DNA from: JAJFHI01 sp050633705
Lineage (GTDB): Bacteria > Pseudomonadota > Alphaproteobacteria > Rhizobiales > Hyphomicrobiaceae
Reading direction: 5' to 3'
Length of the DNA: 64,000 nucleotides
Assembly (NCBI GenBank): GCA_050633705.1
Contig: JBOEGZ010000005.1
Location: 1 to 64,000 of the forward strand
Positions within the stretch are counted from its first letter, which is position 1. Every line of letters begins with the position of its first letter. Both the position numbers and the translations under genes were made by a program. Shown in pieces: positions 36,754 to 44,737 of this stretch. The notes under the pieces are model-generated. The model saw only the letters and a list, made by a program, of their open reading frames with translations, was not told where the DNA came from and searched no databases.

Positions 36754-38004
36754 CTAACGCAATTCCGGTGTGGCGTCAAACAATCGCTGGTGTTCCTCGA
36801 TGGCATACCGGTCCGTCATACCCGCGACGAAATCACCAATCATCCGCTGCATTTGGCGATCGCTGAGCCCTTGAGCCGCCTTGCGCCATGCTGGATCAAG
36901 CGCCGTTGGGTCGTCTCGATATCTCTCGACCAGTTGTGCGACAACCACTTCCGCGCGTCCCATGACCTGCATGACGCGGTTATGACGATAGACTTTGGCA
37001 AACAGAAAGGTCTTGAGTGCTGCTAAATTGGCGGCCATGGCGTCGCCGAACCCGATCACAGCGTGGCCTGCTTCTCGAATGGCATCTGGCGACCGTGGGG
37101 CCAGTGACCTGAGACGTCGGCGGCTTTCAGCGACACAATCGAATATCATATCGGTAATGAGACTGCGTGAAATTGAATAACCGATCTTTGCCATTTCATC
37201 CGTCGTCGGCACCTCAAGCCTTGCAACAACCGAACCGGCCAACGGCGCCTGCTTAAGATCAGCAAGGGTTAAAAGTCCGGCGCGCAAACCATCATCGATA
37301 TCATGGTTGAGGTAGGCGATGTCATCGGCCAAGGCCGCCACTTGTGCTTCAGCGGACGCTTGCTGGTGATAATTCAAACAACACCAGGCGTCGATGTCGC
37401 GCCCCACCTTGACGACTGCATTATGTTTGATATCGCGAATTGGACCATTGTGCTTGGCAAGCCCTTCTAGACTTTCCCATGTCAGATTAAGCCCATCGAA
37501 TGACATATATTTTCGTTCAAGCGCCGTCACGATCCGCATCGATTGAGCATTGTGATCAAAGCCGCCAACCCCTTCTAAGGCATGCGCCAGTGCGCGCTCA
37601 CCAGCATGGCCAAATGGAGGGTGGCCCAGATCATGCGCCAGCGCGAGCACCTCCGACAAGTCCTCATCGAGACAGAGCTGGCGCGCAATCGTCCGGGCGA
37701 TTTGTGCAACCTCAAGGCTGTGGGTCAGCCGTGTGCGATAGTGGTCTCCTTCATGGTAAAGAAAGACCTGGGTTTTATGAGTGAGCCGACGAAACGGCGT
37801 TGAGTGAATAATTCGGTCGCGGTCGCGTTGGAAGGGACTGCGGGTCGGGCACTCATCTTCATGATGAAGGCGCCCACGAGACGGCGTTGCGCTTGCAGCA
37901 TAAGGCGCCAAAAGCCGCTGACCTGGCGCCAAATCAGCGCCAAAGTTCGCCGTACTTGAATGAATTTCGCCACAACTAAGTTGCACAAGCGCCCCTTTGA
38001 TCAC
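36754..38004 (-). CDS. dgt: Deoxyguanosinetriphosphate triphosphohydrolase-like protein
   Basis: An HD-domain dNTPase that releases triphosphate from dNTPs. The 416-residue protein has the motif order RDRDRIIHSTPFRRLTHKTQ (split about 59-78), THSLEV, and AHDLGHPPFGHAGE, which supply the metal-binding His and Asp residues. It belongs to the shorter dgt-like class common in Alphaproteobacteria. The start is GTG at 38004. It diverges from erpA across a 153-base promoter region, a pairing typical of the group. Confidence 0.93.
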   Translation of the reverse strand: MIKGALVQLSCGEIHSSTANFGADLAPGQRLLAPYAASATPSRGRLHHEDECPTRSPFQRDRDRIIHSTPFRRLTHKTQVFLYHEGDHYRTRLTHSLEVAQIARTIARQLCLDEDLSEVLALAHDLGHPPFGHAGERALAHALEGVGGFDHNAQSMRIVTALERKYMSFDGLNLTWESLEGLAKHNGPIRDIKHNAVVKVGRDIDAWCCLNYHQQASAEAQVAALADDIAYLNHDIDDGLRAGLLTLADLKQAPLAGSVVARLEVPTTDEMAKIGYSISRSLITDMIFDCVAESRRRLRSLAPRSPDAIREAGHAVIGFGDAMAANLAALKTFLFAKVYRHNRVMQVMGRAEVVVAQLVERYRDDPTALDPAWRKAAQGLSDRQMQRMIGDFVAGMTDRYAIEEHQRLFDATPELR

Positions 38005-38047
38005 CTAAACTTGTACTTTGCCAAGTCAAATCGCAGAATGTGCTCCA

Positions 38048-38087
38048 TTGACACCCCACCCCCACACCCTATCTTCTTGATAAGATA
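38048..38087 (+). promoter_or_regulatory. Candidate erpA promoter with overlapping inverted repeat
   Basis: TTGACA (38048-38053), a 16-base C-rich spacer and TATCTT (38070-38075) form a good sigma-70 promoter 82 bases before erpA. The -10 is one arm of an inverted repeat TATCTT-CTTGAT-AAGATA (38070-38087), so a repressor bound there would block the promoter. This does not match an IscR or RirA box that I can recognise. Confidence 0.5.
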
Positions 38088-38157
38088 TCGGTGATTTCAA
38101 TCAAACTTTCGATTGAGCCGGCATAGACAATAAATATCAATTTCGGATCATGCCCTT

Positions 38158-38508
38158 ATGACAGCAGTTGTCGAAGAGACCAACGTCATTTTGACGGAAA
38201 AGGCCGCCAAAAAAATCAACGAGATTCTGGCGAAGAATGGCGCTCACACAATGATGCGGGTGAGCGTTGAAGGCGGCGGGTGTTCGGGCTTCCAATATAA
38301 ATTCGACCTCATCGACGACGACGCAAAAGGGTCTGATGATATCGTGCTGAAAAAAGTCGGCGCCACCGTCGTCATCGACCCGATTTCAGCAAGCTTTCTC
38401 GGTGGCTCAGAGATCGATTTTGTTGATGACTTAATCGGTGCTTCTTTTCAAATCCGCAATCCGAATGCCACTGCTGCCTGTGGATGTGGAACAAGTTTTT
38501 CAATGTGA
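38158..38508 (+). CDS. erpA: Iron-sulphur cluster insertion protein ErpA (A-type carrier)
   Basis: Delivers Fe-S clusters to apo-enzymes. The 116-residue protein carries the three cluster-binding cysteines: Cys42 in GGGCSGF, and Cys108 and Cys110 in ACGCG. The surrounding fold (LTEKAAKKINEIL, RVSVEGGG, DLIGASFQIRNPNA) is typical of A-type carriers. It diverges from dgt. The DUF3307 gene follows 55 bases downstream and xth after that, all rightward, so they may share one transcript. Confidence 0.96.
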   Translation: MTAVVEETNVILTEKAAKKINEILAKNGAHTMMRVSVEGGGCSGFQYKFDLIDDDAKGSDDIVLKKVGATVVIDPISASFLGGSEIDFVDDLIGASFQIRNPNATAACGCGTSFSM

Positions 38509-38563
38509 AAACGGTCCCGCCGGTTTCCGCCCTACTTAAGCCTCACCGGAAGGAACACCCGCA

Positions 38564-38941
38564 TTGATCGACGTCTCTGTGTTATGGCAATTCGTCATGC
38601 TGCTCTGCTTGCACTGGGTGGCCGACTTCGTGTTGCAAACCCGCTGGATGGCGACCAATAAGAGCAAGCGGATTGATGCCCTCGGTCTCCATGTAGCCGT
38701 CTACATGATCGCACTCGGCCTTGGCACGATTGTGATCTTCGGGGCCTCCCAAGCCGTGTTGTTGTTTACGCTCGCCAACGGCGTCTTGCACTTTGCCACA
38801 GATTTCATCACCAGCCGCATCACCTCTAAACTTTGGAAAGAACAGCGCATCCACGGTTTTTTCCTGATGGTTGGGCTCGACCAGCTTATCCATCAAGTCT
38901 CATTGGCGGCAACTTTGGCTTGGTTTTTGGTCGGCGCCTGA
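38564..38941 (+). CDS. DUF3307 integral membrane protein
   Basis: A 125-residue membrane protein of unknown function with four predicted helices. The family features are CLHWVADFVLQTRWMATNK (about 15-33), LHVAVYMIALG, and HFATDFITSRITSKLW with HGFFLMVGLDQLIHQ near the end; the conserved His, Asp and Gln within membrane regions suggest a functional site. The start is TTG with GGAAGGA nine bases upstream. It lies between erpA and xth. Confidence 0.8.
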   Translation: MIDVSVLWQFVMLLCLHWVADFVLQTRWMATNKSKRIDALGLHVAVYMIALGLGTIVIFGASQAVLLFTLANGVLHFATDFITSRITSKLWKEQRIHGFFLMVGLDQLIHQVSLAATLAWFLVGA

Positions 38942-38993
38942 ATTCTGATACAACGTCTCGAACATATTTCGAGTCCGCACCAGGAGCCATCAA

Positions 38994-39773
38994 TTGAAAA
39001 TTGCAACGTGGAACATCAATGGTGTCAAAGCGCGCCTTGAAACGGCTCAAGCGTGGCTCAAGCATTCCAACCCAGATATCGCGTGCTTTCAAGAGATCAA
39101 AAGCATTGACGACGGTTTTCCCTCAGCAGCTTTCGAAGACCTTGGCTACAACGTCGCGACACATGGCCAAAAGGGTTTTAACGGCGTAGCCATTCTTTCA
39201 AAATTGCCGCTTGAAGACGTCTCACCAAGACTGCCAGGCGACGATGAGGATGTTCAGGCACGCTACCTGGAAGCGACGGTATCGACCCAATCCGGCAGCT
39301 TGAAAGTTGCCTCTCTTTACCTGCCAAACGGGAACCCTCTCGGCACCGAAAAATTTACGTACAAACTGGCTTGGATGCGCAGACTGGAAGAGCACATAAA
39401 AACGCTTCTGGCGCAAGAAACGCCCTTTATCCTTGCTGGTGATTACAACGTCATTCCCCATCCGGAAGATGCCAAACGTCCCGAGGTTTGGGGCAACGAC
39501 GCGCTCTTTCAACCAGAAAGCCGTGAACAGTACCAACGCTATCTCGGATACGGGCTAACCGACGCCATCCGCGCTTGCATACCAGATCCGGGAACGTTCA
39601 CATTTTGGGATTACCAAGCCGGCGCCTGGAACAAAAACAACGGCATTCGTATTGACCACCTTCTGATGTCACCAGATGCTGCCGACAAACTGCAACGCGC
39701 CGGAATTGACCGCGAAACACGTGGCTGGGAAAAACCGTCCGATCATGTGCCTGTCTGGGTTGAAATTAAGTGA
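38994..39773 (+). CDS. xth: Exodeoxyribonuclease III family AP endonuclease
   Basis: Repairs abasic sites and 3' blocks in DNA. The 259-residue protein starts MKIATWNINGVKAR, with metal-binding Glu in CFQEIK, catalytic DYNVIP-type block (LAGDYNVIPHPEDAK at about 147-161), NNGIRIDHLLMS, and the terminal SDHVPVW His. The start codon is TTG, preceded by AGGAG. It faces the ExoR-like gene across a 308-base convergent region. Confidence 0.94.
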   Translation: MKIATWNINGVKARLETAQAWLKHSNPDIACFQEIKSIDDGFPSAAFEDLGYNVATHGQKGFNGVAILSKLPLEDVSPRLPGDDEDVQARYLEATVSTQSGSLKVASLYLPNGNPLGTEKFTYKLAWMRRLEEHIKTLLAQETPFILAGDYNVIPHPEDAKRPEVWGNDALFQPESREQYQRYLGYGLTDAIRACIPDPGTFTFWDYQAGAWNKNNGIRIDHLLMSPDAADKLQRAGIDRETRGWEKPSDHVPVWVEIK

Positions 39774-40081
39774 GCCCAATTCAATGGTCAAAAAGCCGAC
39801 CGTGATCACTCTTGATGGGCGTTGATTACGTTTGTTGCAAGCCAACGAAACACACCAATGCCAAGAGATGCGACAAACGCCAAACCCTTGTCACATTGTT
39901 GCGGACCGATCCGTGCGCTCTTCCCCCATCCCAGTCGGTAAAATCCGAAACGGGACGTTCTGGGTTTTACCTTTGCGCCGCTTTAAACGCTGGAGCACAA
40001 AACCCCAGCGCCCGCTTGACGCCTGGCTGACGATTGGCCCAGCCTGCCTTTGGCAAACTGGATGCCCCACCAAAGGCGATC
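39774..40081. other. Convergent region between xth and the ExoR-like gene
   Basis: No coding frame is convincing; a 64-codon minus-strand frame has no family features. It contains a long imperfect hairpin (39938-39970), described separately, and the run GCTGG...CCCAGC near 39989. Confidence 0.4.
39938..39970. terminator. Long hairpin in the xth/ExoR-like convergent region
   Basis: A 15-bp stem (39938-39952 with 39956-39970, outer bases GTAAAA/TTTTAC), with two G-U pairs and one mismatch, closes on a GGA triloop. It lies between two convergent stop codons, so it is probably a bidirectional terminator, although U tracts are provided only by the stem's own outer bases. Confidence 0.5.
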
Positions 40082-41173
40082 TCACCGTTCAAGCGGATCA
40101 CCGGACACGTCGCCAGCATCACGAAATTTGAACCGACCGCCTGCACCGCCCCGCATCACGTCAGGAACCTTATTCGGCTCGATTGAATGGTTCGGCGGTT
40201 GTTCCGTCGCAATTTCCGTACCACGTCGCATCGGCAGAACTTCGCCATTACTGCAGGTTCGTACGGGTTGGGCATCCAGGAAACCCAGTTCCGAGCGATG
40301 GCGTTCGTGGCTCAGTGGTTTGCGGCCATAACGGTTATCCCATTCCGCCACCATACCGGCAACGTGCTGGCGAACGCCTTTCGGCGCACCGCAATAGATA
40401 TTCTGATAGATATCGTCGATCCACACACGGTCTTCGGCTAACGCATTCTTTACAGCAACAGAGATCAACGCCAACGCCTGCACTTGATCGCGTTCGACAA
40501 TTTTTCCCCGCCAATAAAGGTCAGCGAAAAACGCTTGCGCGCCTGGATGGCCAAGTCGCGAAAGCTTGGCGAGCCAATGGCGCCCAAGTTTTATGTCTGT
40601 TGGAACACCCTCACCAACAATGCGCATTTTCGCCAATTCAAATTGAGCGTCTTCACTTGAAAAGAATACCGCCGCATGGTGCAAATATTCCGCCGCCCGC
40701 TTGGTATTGGTCGCCAGTCCAATCTCTTCCAGACCATCGCGCATGTAGCGCGCGAGTTTTACGAGACTGTCGGCCACATAAGGCGCACGCCGACTATCTT
40801 CCGGATCGATGTCCGTGTAATCGTTCGCGATCCCCTGATACAGCATGTACGATCTGGCATGATTGGTATGAGCGCTGGTGTTATTCCCGTAGAGTTTCGC
40901 CAGGTAATAACGCGCAAAGAAATTTTTCTTCGCCGCAGCAAATTCCAATGCTGGAATTGCAATCTCGTAATAGCCGCCAACATAGGCGCTAATGCCTTGT
41001 TCCATGGCCGCGTCAACGGACTGAAACTTTGGCGCCTCCGCACGGGCGGGAACGGCCGCAAGGCCGCACACCGCCGCAAATACGAGGGCTGTCAGTGCTC
41101 CAAGCCTGCATCTGCAGGCCAGGTCACGTTTATATGTCTGCGTAGCAAACAACTTCAGCTTTACCTCCAGCAT
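40082..41173 (-). CDS. ExoR-like periplasmic Sel1-repeat protein
   Basis: In rhizobia ExoR is a periplasmic Sel1-repeat inhibitor of the ExoS-ChvI two-component system that controls exopolysaccharide and motility. This 363-residue protein has a signal peptide (LGALTALVFAAVCGLAAVPARA, within about 24-45) and Sel1-type repeats over about 55-245 (AAMEQGISAYVGG, ARYYLAKLYG, AQFELAKMRIVGEGVP, GAQAFFADLYWRG). The middle PYVADSLVKLARYMRDG resembles ExoR. A C-terminal tail of about 90 polar residues exceeds ExoR. The ATG at 41173 overlaps the ilvD end by 44 bases; a TTG at 41152 with GGAGGT upstream is an alternative. The ExoR assignment rests on remembered similarity. Confidence 0.72.
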   Translation of the reverse strand: MLEVKLKLFATQTYKRDLACRCRLGALTALVFAAVCGLAAVPARAEAPKFQSVDAAMEQGISAYVGGYYEIAIPALEFAAAKKNFFARYYLAKLYGNNTSAHTNHARSYMLYQGIANDYTDIDPEDSRRAPYVADSLVKLARYMRDGLEEIGLATNTKRAAEYLHHAAVFFSSEDAQFELAKMRIVGEGVPTDIKLGRHWLAKLSRLGHPGAQAFFADLYWRGKIVERDQVQALALISVAVKNALAEDRVWIDDIYQNIYCGAPKGVRQHVAGMVAEWDNRYGRKPLSHERHRSELGFLDAQPVRTCSNGEVLPMRRGTEIATEQPPNHSIEPNKVPDVMRGGAGGRFKFRDAGDVSGDPLER

Positions 41174-42854
41174 GGGTCACCGCGCCATAACGCGCTGGAC
41201 CAACTTGATCTGCAAACTTTCGCAGCGCACCGCTTTGAATTTTGTTTGCAGGTGGTTTCCAAGTCTCGCGCCGTTTCGCGAGGACTTCTTGCGAGACTTC
41301 CAAATCGAGCGTGCCAGCATCGGCATCGATCGAGATAATATCGCCGTCTTCGATCAAACCAATCGGGCCGCCCTCTGCGGCTTCCGGTCCAACGTGGCCA
41401 ATACAAAAACCACGGGTGGCACCAGAAAAACGACCATCTGTGATCAAAGCCACTTCGTCACCAACGCCTTGGCCGTAAAGAGCCGCCGTCGTCGACAACA
41501 TTTCACGCATTCCAGGGCCTCCTTTTGGCCCCTCATAACGAATGACGATCACTTCGCCTTTTTCGTAACGTCCAGCTTCAACGGCCTCAAAGGCATCTTC
41601 TTCACAATCGAAACACCGCGCTGGCCCGGAGAATTTAAGTTTCTTAAGGCCTGCGACTTTTACAATTGCGCCTTCTGGTGCCAGCGACCCCTTGAGACCA
41701 ACAACGCCTCCTGTTGGAGAAATAGGATTCGATGTCGGGTAAACAACCTTTTGGTCGGTGTTGAACGTAACGCTTTCAAGGTTTTGCTCGATGGTCTTAC
41801 CGGTGACGGTTAAGCAGTCGCCGTGAATATAACCGCCTTCCATCAAGGCCTTCATGATTTGCTGAACACCACCGATATCGAAGACATCTTTGGCAACGTA
41901 CTTTCCGCCTGGTTTCAGGTCTGCGATGTAAGGTGTTTTCTTGAAAATTTCTGCAACGTCAAACAGATCAAAATCGAGCCCGACTTCATTCGCCATGGCT
42001 GGCAAATGCAAAGCCGCGTTGGTTGAACCGCCCGTTGCTGCAACAATCACCGCAGCGTTTTCAAAGGCTTTGCGGGTTGCGATATCGCGTGGGCGAATGC
42101 CGTCGGCCAACAACCGCATCGCTGCTTCGCCACTTTTAACCGCATAGCTGTCGCGCGCCGTGTCAGGTGCTGGGGCTCCAGCAGAGCCTGGCAGAGCAAG
42201 GCCGATGGCTTCGGAAACACACGCCATTGTGTTGGCCGTGAATTGGCCACCACACGAGCCAGCGGATGGACACGCGACGCACTCAAGCGCCAGCAAATCG
42301 TCTTCCGACATTTTGCCTGCTGAATGCATGCCAACGCCTTCAAACACGTCGACCACGGTCACGTCCTTGCCTTTATACCGACCTGGTAAAATCGATCCGC
42401 CGTAAAGGAATACCGAGGGTACGTTGAGACGTAACATCGCCATCATGATGCCGGGCAATGACTTATCGCATCCAGCAACGCCGACCATCGAATCGTAGCA
42501 ATGCCCACGCATGGTCAATTCAATTGAATCTGCAATGCAGTCACGCGACACCAGCGATGACTTCATGCCCTCGTGCCCCATGGCGATACCATCCGTCACC
42601 GTGATGGTGCAAAACTCGCGCGGCGTCCCGCCTGCATCATGAACCCCAGCCTTGACCGACTGGGCTTGTCGCATAAGCGAAATGTTGCACGGAGCTGCTT
42701 CATTCCAACAACTAACAACGCCAACAAAGGGCCGATGAATCTGTTCTTCGGTAAGCCCCATCGCATAATAGTAGGAGCGGTGAGGCGCACGCGAGGGCCC
42801 CTCGGTTACGTGGCGGCTCGGTAATTTTGATTTATCGAACGTCTTAGCGTCCAT
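41130..42854 (-). CDS. ilvD: Dihydroxy-acid dehydratase
   Basis: Dehydrates dihydroxy-acids to 2-oxo acids in valine, leucine and isoleucine synthesis. The 574-residue protein has the Fe-S cysteines Cys49 (VVSCWNEAAPC), Cys129 (GCDKS) and Cys201 (CPSAGSCGGQF), which fits the [2Fe-2S] class. Late blocks ITDGRFSGATRGFCIGHVGPE (split about 480-500) are intact. It lies upstream of, and slightly overlaps, the ExoR-like gene on the same strand. A 695-base non-coding region precedes it. Confidence 0.96.
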   Translation of the reverse strand: MDAKTFDKSKLPSRHVTEGPSRAPHRSYYYAMGLTEEQIHRPFVGVVSCWNEAAPCNISLMRQAQSVKAGVHDAGGTPREFCTITVTDGIAMGHEGMKSSLVSRDCIADSIELTMRGHCYDSMVGVAGCDKSLPGIMMAMLRLNVPSVFLYGGSILPGRYKGKDVTVVDVFEGVGMHSAGKMSEDDLLALECVACPSAGSCGGQFTANTMACVSEAIGLALPGSAGAPAPDTARDSYAVKSGEAAMRLLADGIRPRDIATRKAFENAAVIVAATGGSTNAALHLPAMANEVGLDFDLFDVAEIFKKTPYIADLKPGGKYVAKDVFDIGGVQQIMKALMEGGYIHGDCLTVTGKTIEQNLESVTFNTDQKVVYPTSNPISPTGGVVGLKGSLAPEGAIVKVAGLKKLKFSGPARCFDCEEDAFEAVEAGRYEKGEVIVIRYEGPKGGPGMREMLSTTAALYGQGVGDEVALITDGRFSGATRGFCIGHVGPEAAEGGPIGLIEDGDIISIDADAGTLDLEVSQEVLAKRRETWKPPANKIQSGALRKFADQVGPARYGAVTHAGGKAEVVCYADI

Positions 42855-43549
42855 CGCTTATTCATCCCTTCAGTTTGGAAAGACAATCCCGCGTCTAACA
42901 TGGCGATATTTTCACCGACACCATGTCGACGTCAGCCACAGTGGTGTGGCGCTAAGACCTCTTACCCAACCTGACAACGATTTGCACCCCAACAAAAACT
43001 CAGCAGAGCACAACCGGCCGTAAATTTTGATCCAAAACCCAGTTTTACAATCGGCATCTTTTGTGGCCCAAACAGGGCACTTGAGAACGAAAAGCGTTGC
43101 TTGATAATCACAGTTAACCCTTGTCGACAGTTTTCGTCCAAAGCCAAACGACCAAACTCTATTCGCATAACCCTGCTTCATCTGCTTCAGACAGCACATG
43201 AGGGGCCAAATAATCCCAACAAACTCAAGCCTGTCGGAAGGCAAATGCGCCATGAAAGACAAATTTTAGGTATTTGGCTCTAGTGAAAGGATGTTGTTCA
43301 TGCCTTGAAGCTATTCAGTGGTCTGAGGCAAAAGTTTGAGGCAAATTTGGGCTGACTAATAACGCAAGTCTTACCAAAGCGCCGTCGGTTTAAATTCTTG
43401 TCTAAAACTGGAATTCGACCACGACGGGGCTCAGTTGAGGCTTAACAAAGACCATTGCAGGGCGTTGCTTACATGCCCAAAAGCGATAACAGAACGCGAT
43501 CCCCATAGCTCGGGTTATCGCAGACCGACATTGGGATGAAAGGGACGCT
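42855..43549. other. Long divergent non-coding region upstream of ilvD
   Basis: A 695-base region with no supported gene. Two overlapping minus-strand frames of up to 116 codons are Cys/Trp-rich and lack family features. It holds a palindrome GCCACAGTGGTGTGGC-like element at 42935-42950 and a possible weak ilvD promoter (TTGTCA, 17-base spacer, TAGCGC, minus strand, near 42952-42980). The right end must contain the DUF898 promoter. It is unusually long for this compact window. Confidence 0.4.
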
Positions 43550-44737
43550 ATGTCGTCAAACGAGACAAGCGCTGGAACATTTTCCAACAGTTCACAAAGT
43601 GCGACCACAAATCCAAATCTATCCGGCTCAGCGTCAAACATTGGTCATCGTCGTGCAGACAACGGACTGCGCTTTTCAGCAACATTCCCTGATGGTCTGG
43701 TCGATCTGTCATTCATCAATTTGATTTTGAATATTCTAACGCTCGGGATCTACTCTTTTTGGGCACGAACCAACGTGCGCAAATGCATCTGGTCTGCCGT
43801 TCGTTTCAACGATGAGCCACTGACGTATACCGGCACCGGCAAAGAATTGATGATCGGGTTTTTGATCGTCTTTGCAATTGTCCTGCTGCCTGTCACGCTC
43901 TTGATGACCGGTCTTATTCTTCTCATAGGCGATGCAAATTCTCCGATTGTGATCGGCGCACAAGTTAGCGTCGGTGTCGTGTTCTTCTACCTCTACGGCG
44001 TCGCAGCTTACAGCGCACAAAGATACATACTCTCTCGCACAACATGGCGCGGAATTCGCGGCCACCTCTCGGGCAGTTCATGGAAATATGGATGGACGGC
44101 CTTTTGGACGGCTATTCTGATTATTCCAACGCTTGGCTGGGTCATTCCTTGGCGCGCCACAAAGCTCCAGAAGATCATCACCAATGAAACAAAATTCGGA
44201 GGAACGCCGCTTCGTTTCGAGGGAAGCTCAAAACCGCTTTATAAACCGTTTGCAGTTTTTTGGCTGACCGTTACCGTGGTTCTGGTGGCAATTGCCGGCA
44301 TTTTTGGTGGCATAGACTTTGTCGACATGATTAGTGCAGATATGGCGCCTGAGGAAAAACAAAGAGCCGGGGCTAAAATGGCTTTTATCCTGATCATGCA
44401 AATCCTTTTCGGCTATCTCGTCTATAAAGTCATGTCGGCCTGGTACCGAGCTCGGGCATTCAATTACTTCGCATCAATCACAAAACTGCAAGATGCCGTT
44501 TTCAAAGGGACAGCAACCGGGCCAAGCCTTGTTAAGCTCGCAATTACCAATTACCTCATCACCATATTTACATTCAGCATACTTTCGCCTGTTGTTCTTG
44601 GTCGGCGAACATTTTACTTCGTCAACCGGCTGGCCTTGGAAGGACCAGTTGATTTCAATGCAATTTCACAAGCCGAGAAACAAGACATAACCCACGGCGA
44701 AGGATTGGCACAGGCACTCGATGTCAACATCTTCTAA
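43550..44737 (+). CDS. DUF898 (YjgN-like) multi-pass membrane protein
   Basis: A 395-residue inner-membrane protein of unknown function. After a Ser/Asn-rich 35-residue leader come the DUF898 repeats: GLRFSATFPDGLVDLSFINL with LTLGIYSFWARTNVRK (about 39-78) and the later THE-type second unit FGGTPLRFEGSSK with the helix pairs. About six membrane helices are visible. AGGGACG precedes the ATG. Its last 17 bases overlap the start of the M48 peptidase gene, which indicates translational coupling; the pairing suggests the two proteins act together at the membrane. Confidence 0.87.
   Translation: MSSNETSAGTFSNSSQSATTNPNLSGSASNIGHRRADNGLRFSATFPDGLVDLSFINLILNILTLGIYSFWARTNVRKCIWSAVRFNDEPLTYTGTGKELMIGFLIVFAIVLLPVTLLMTGLILLIGDANSPIVIGAQVSVGVVFFYLYGVAAYSAQRYILSRTTWRGIRGHLSGSSWKYGWTAFWTAILIIPTLGWVIPWRATKLQKIITNETKFGGTPLRFEGSSKPLYKPFAVFWLTVTVVLVAIAGIFGGIDFVDMISADMAPEEKQRAGAKMAFILIMQILFGYLVYKVMSAWYRARAFNYFASITKLQDAVFKGTATGPSLVKLAITNYLITIFTFSILSPVVLGRRTFYFVNRLALEGPVDFNAISQAEKQDITHGEGLAQALDVNIF

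Noticed and set aside
42912..43262. 116-codon minus-strand open frame upstream of ilvD
   Set aside because: Cys/Trp-rich composition, no recognised domain, and competing frames of similar length.
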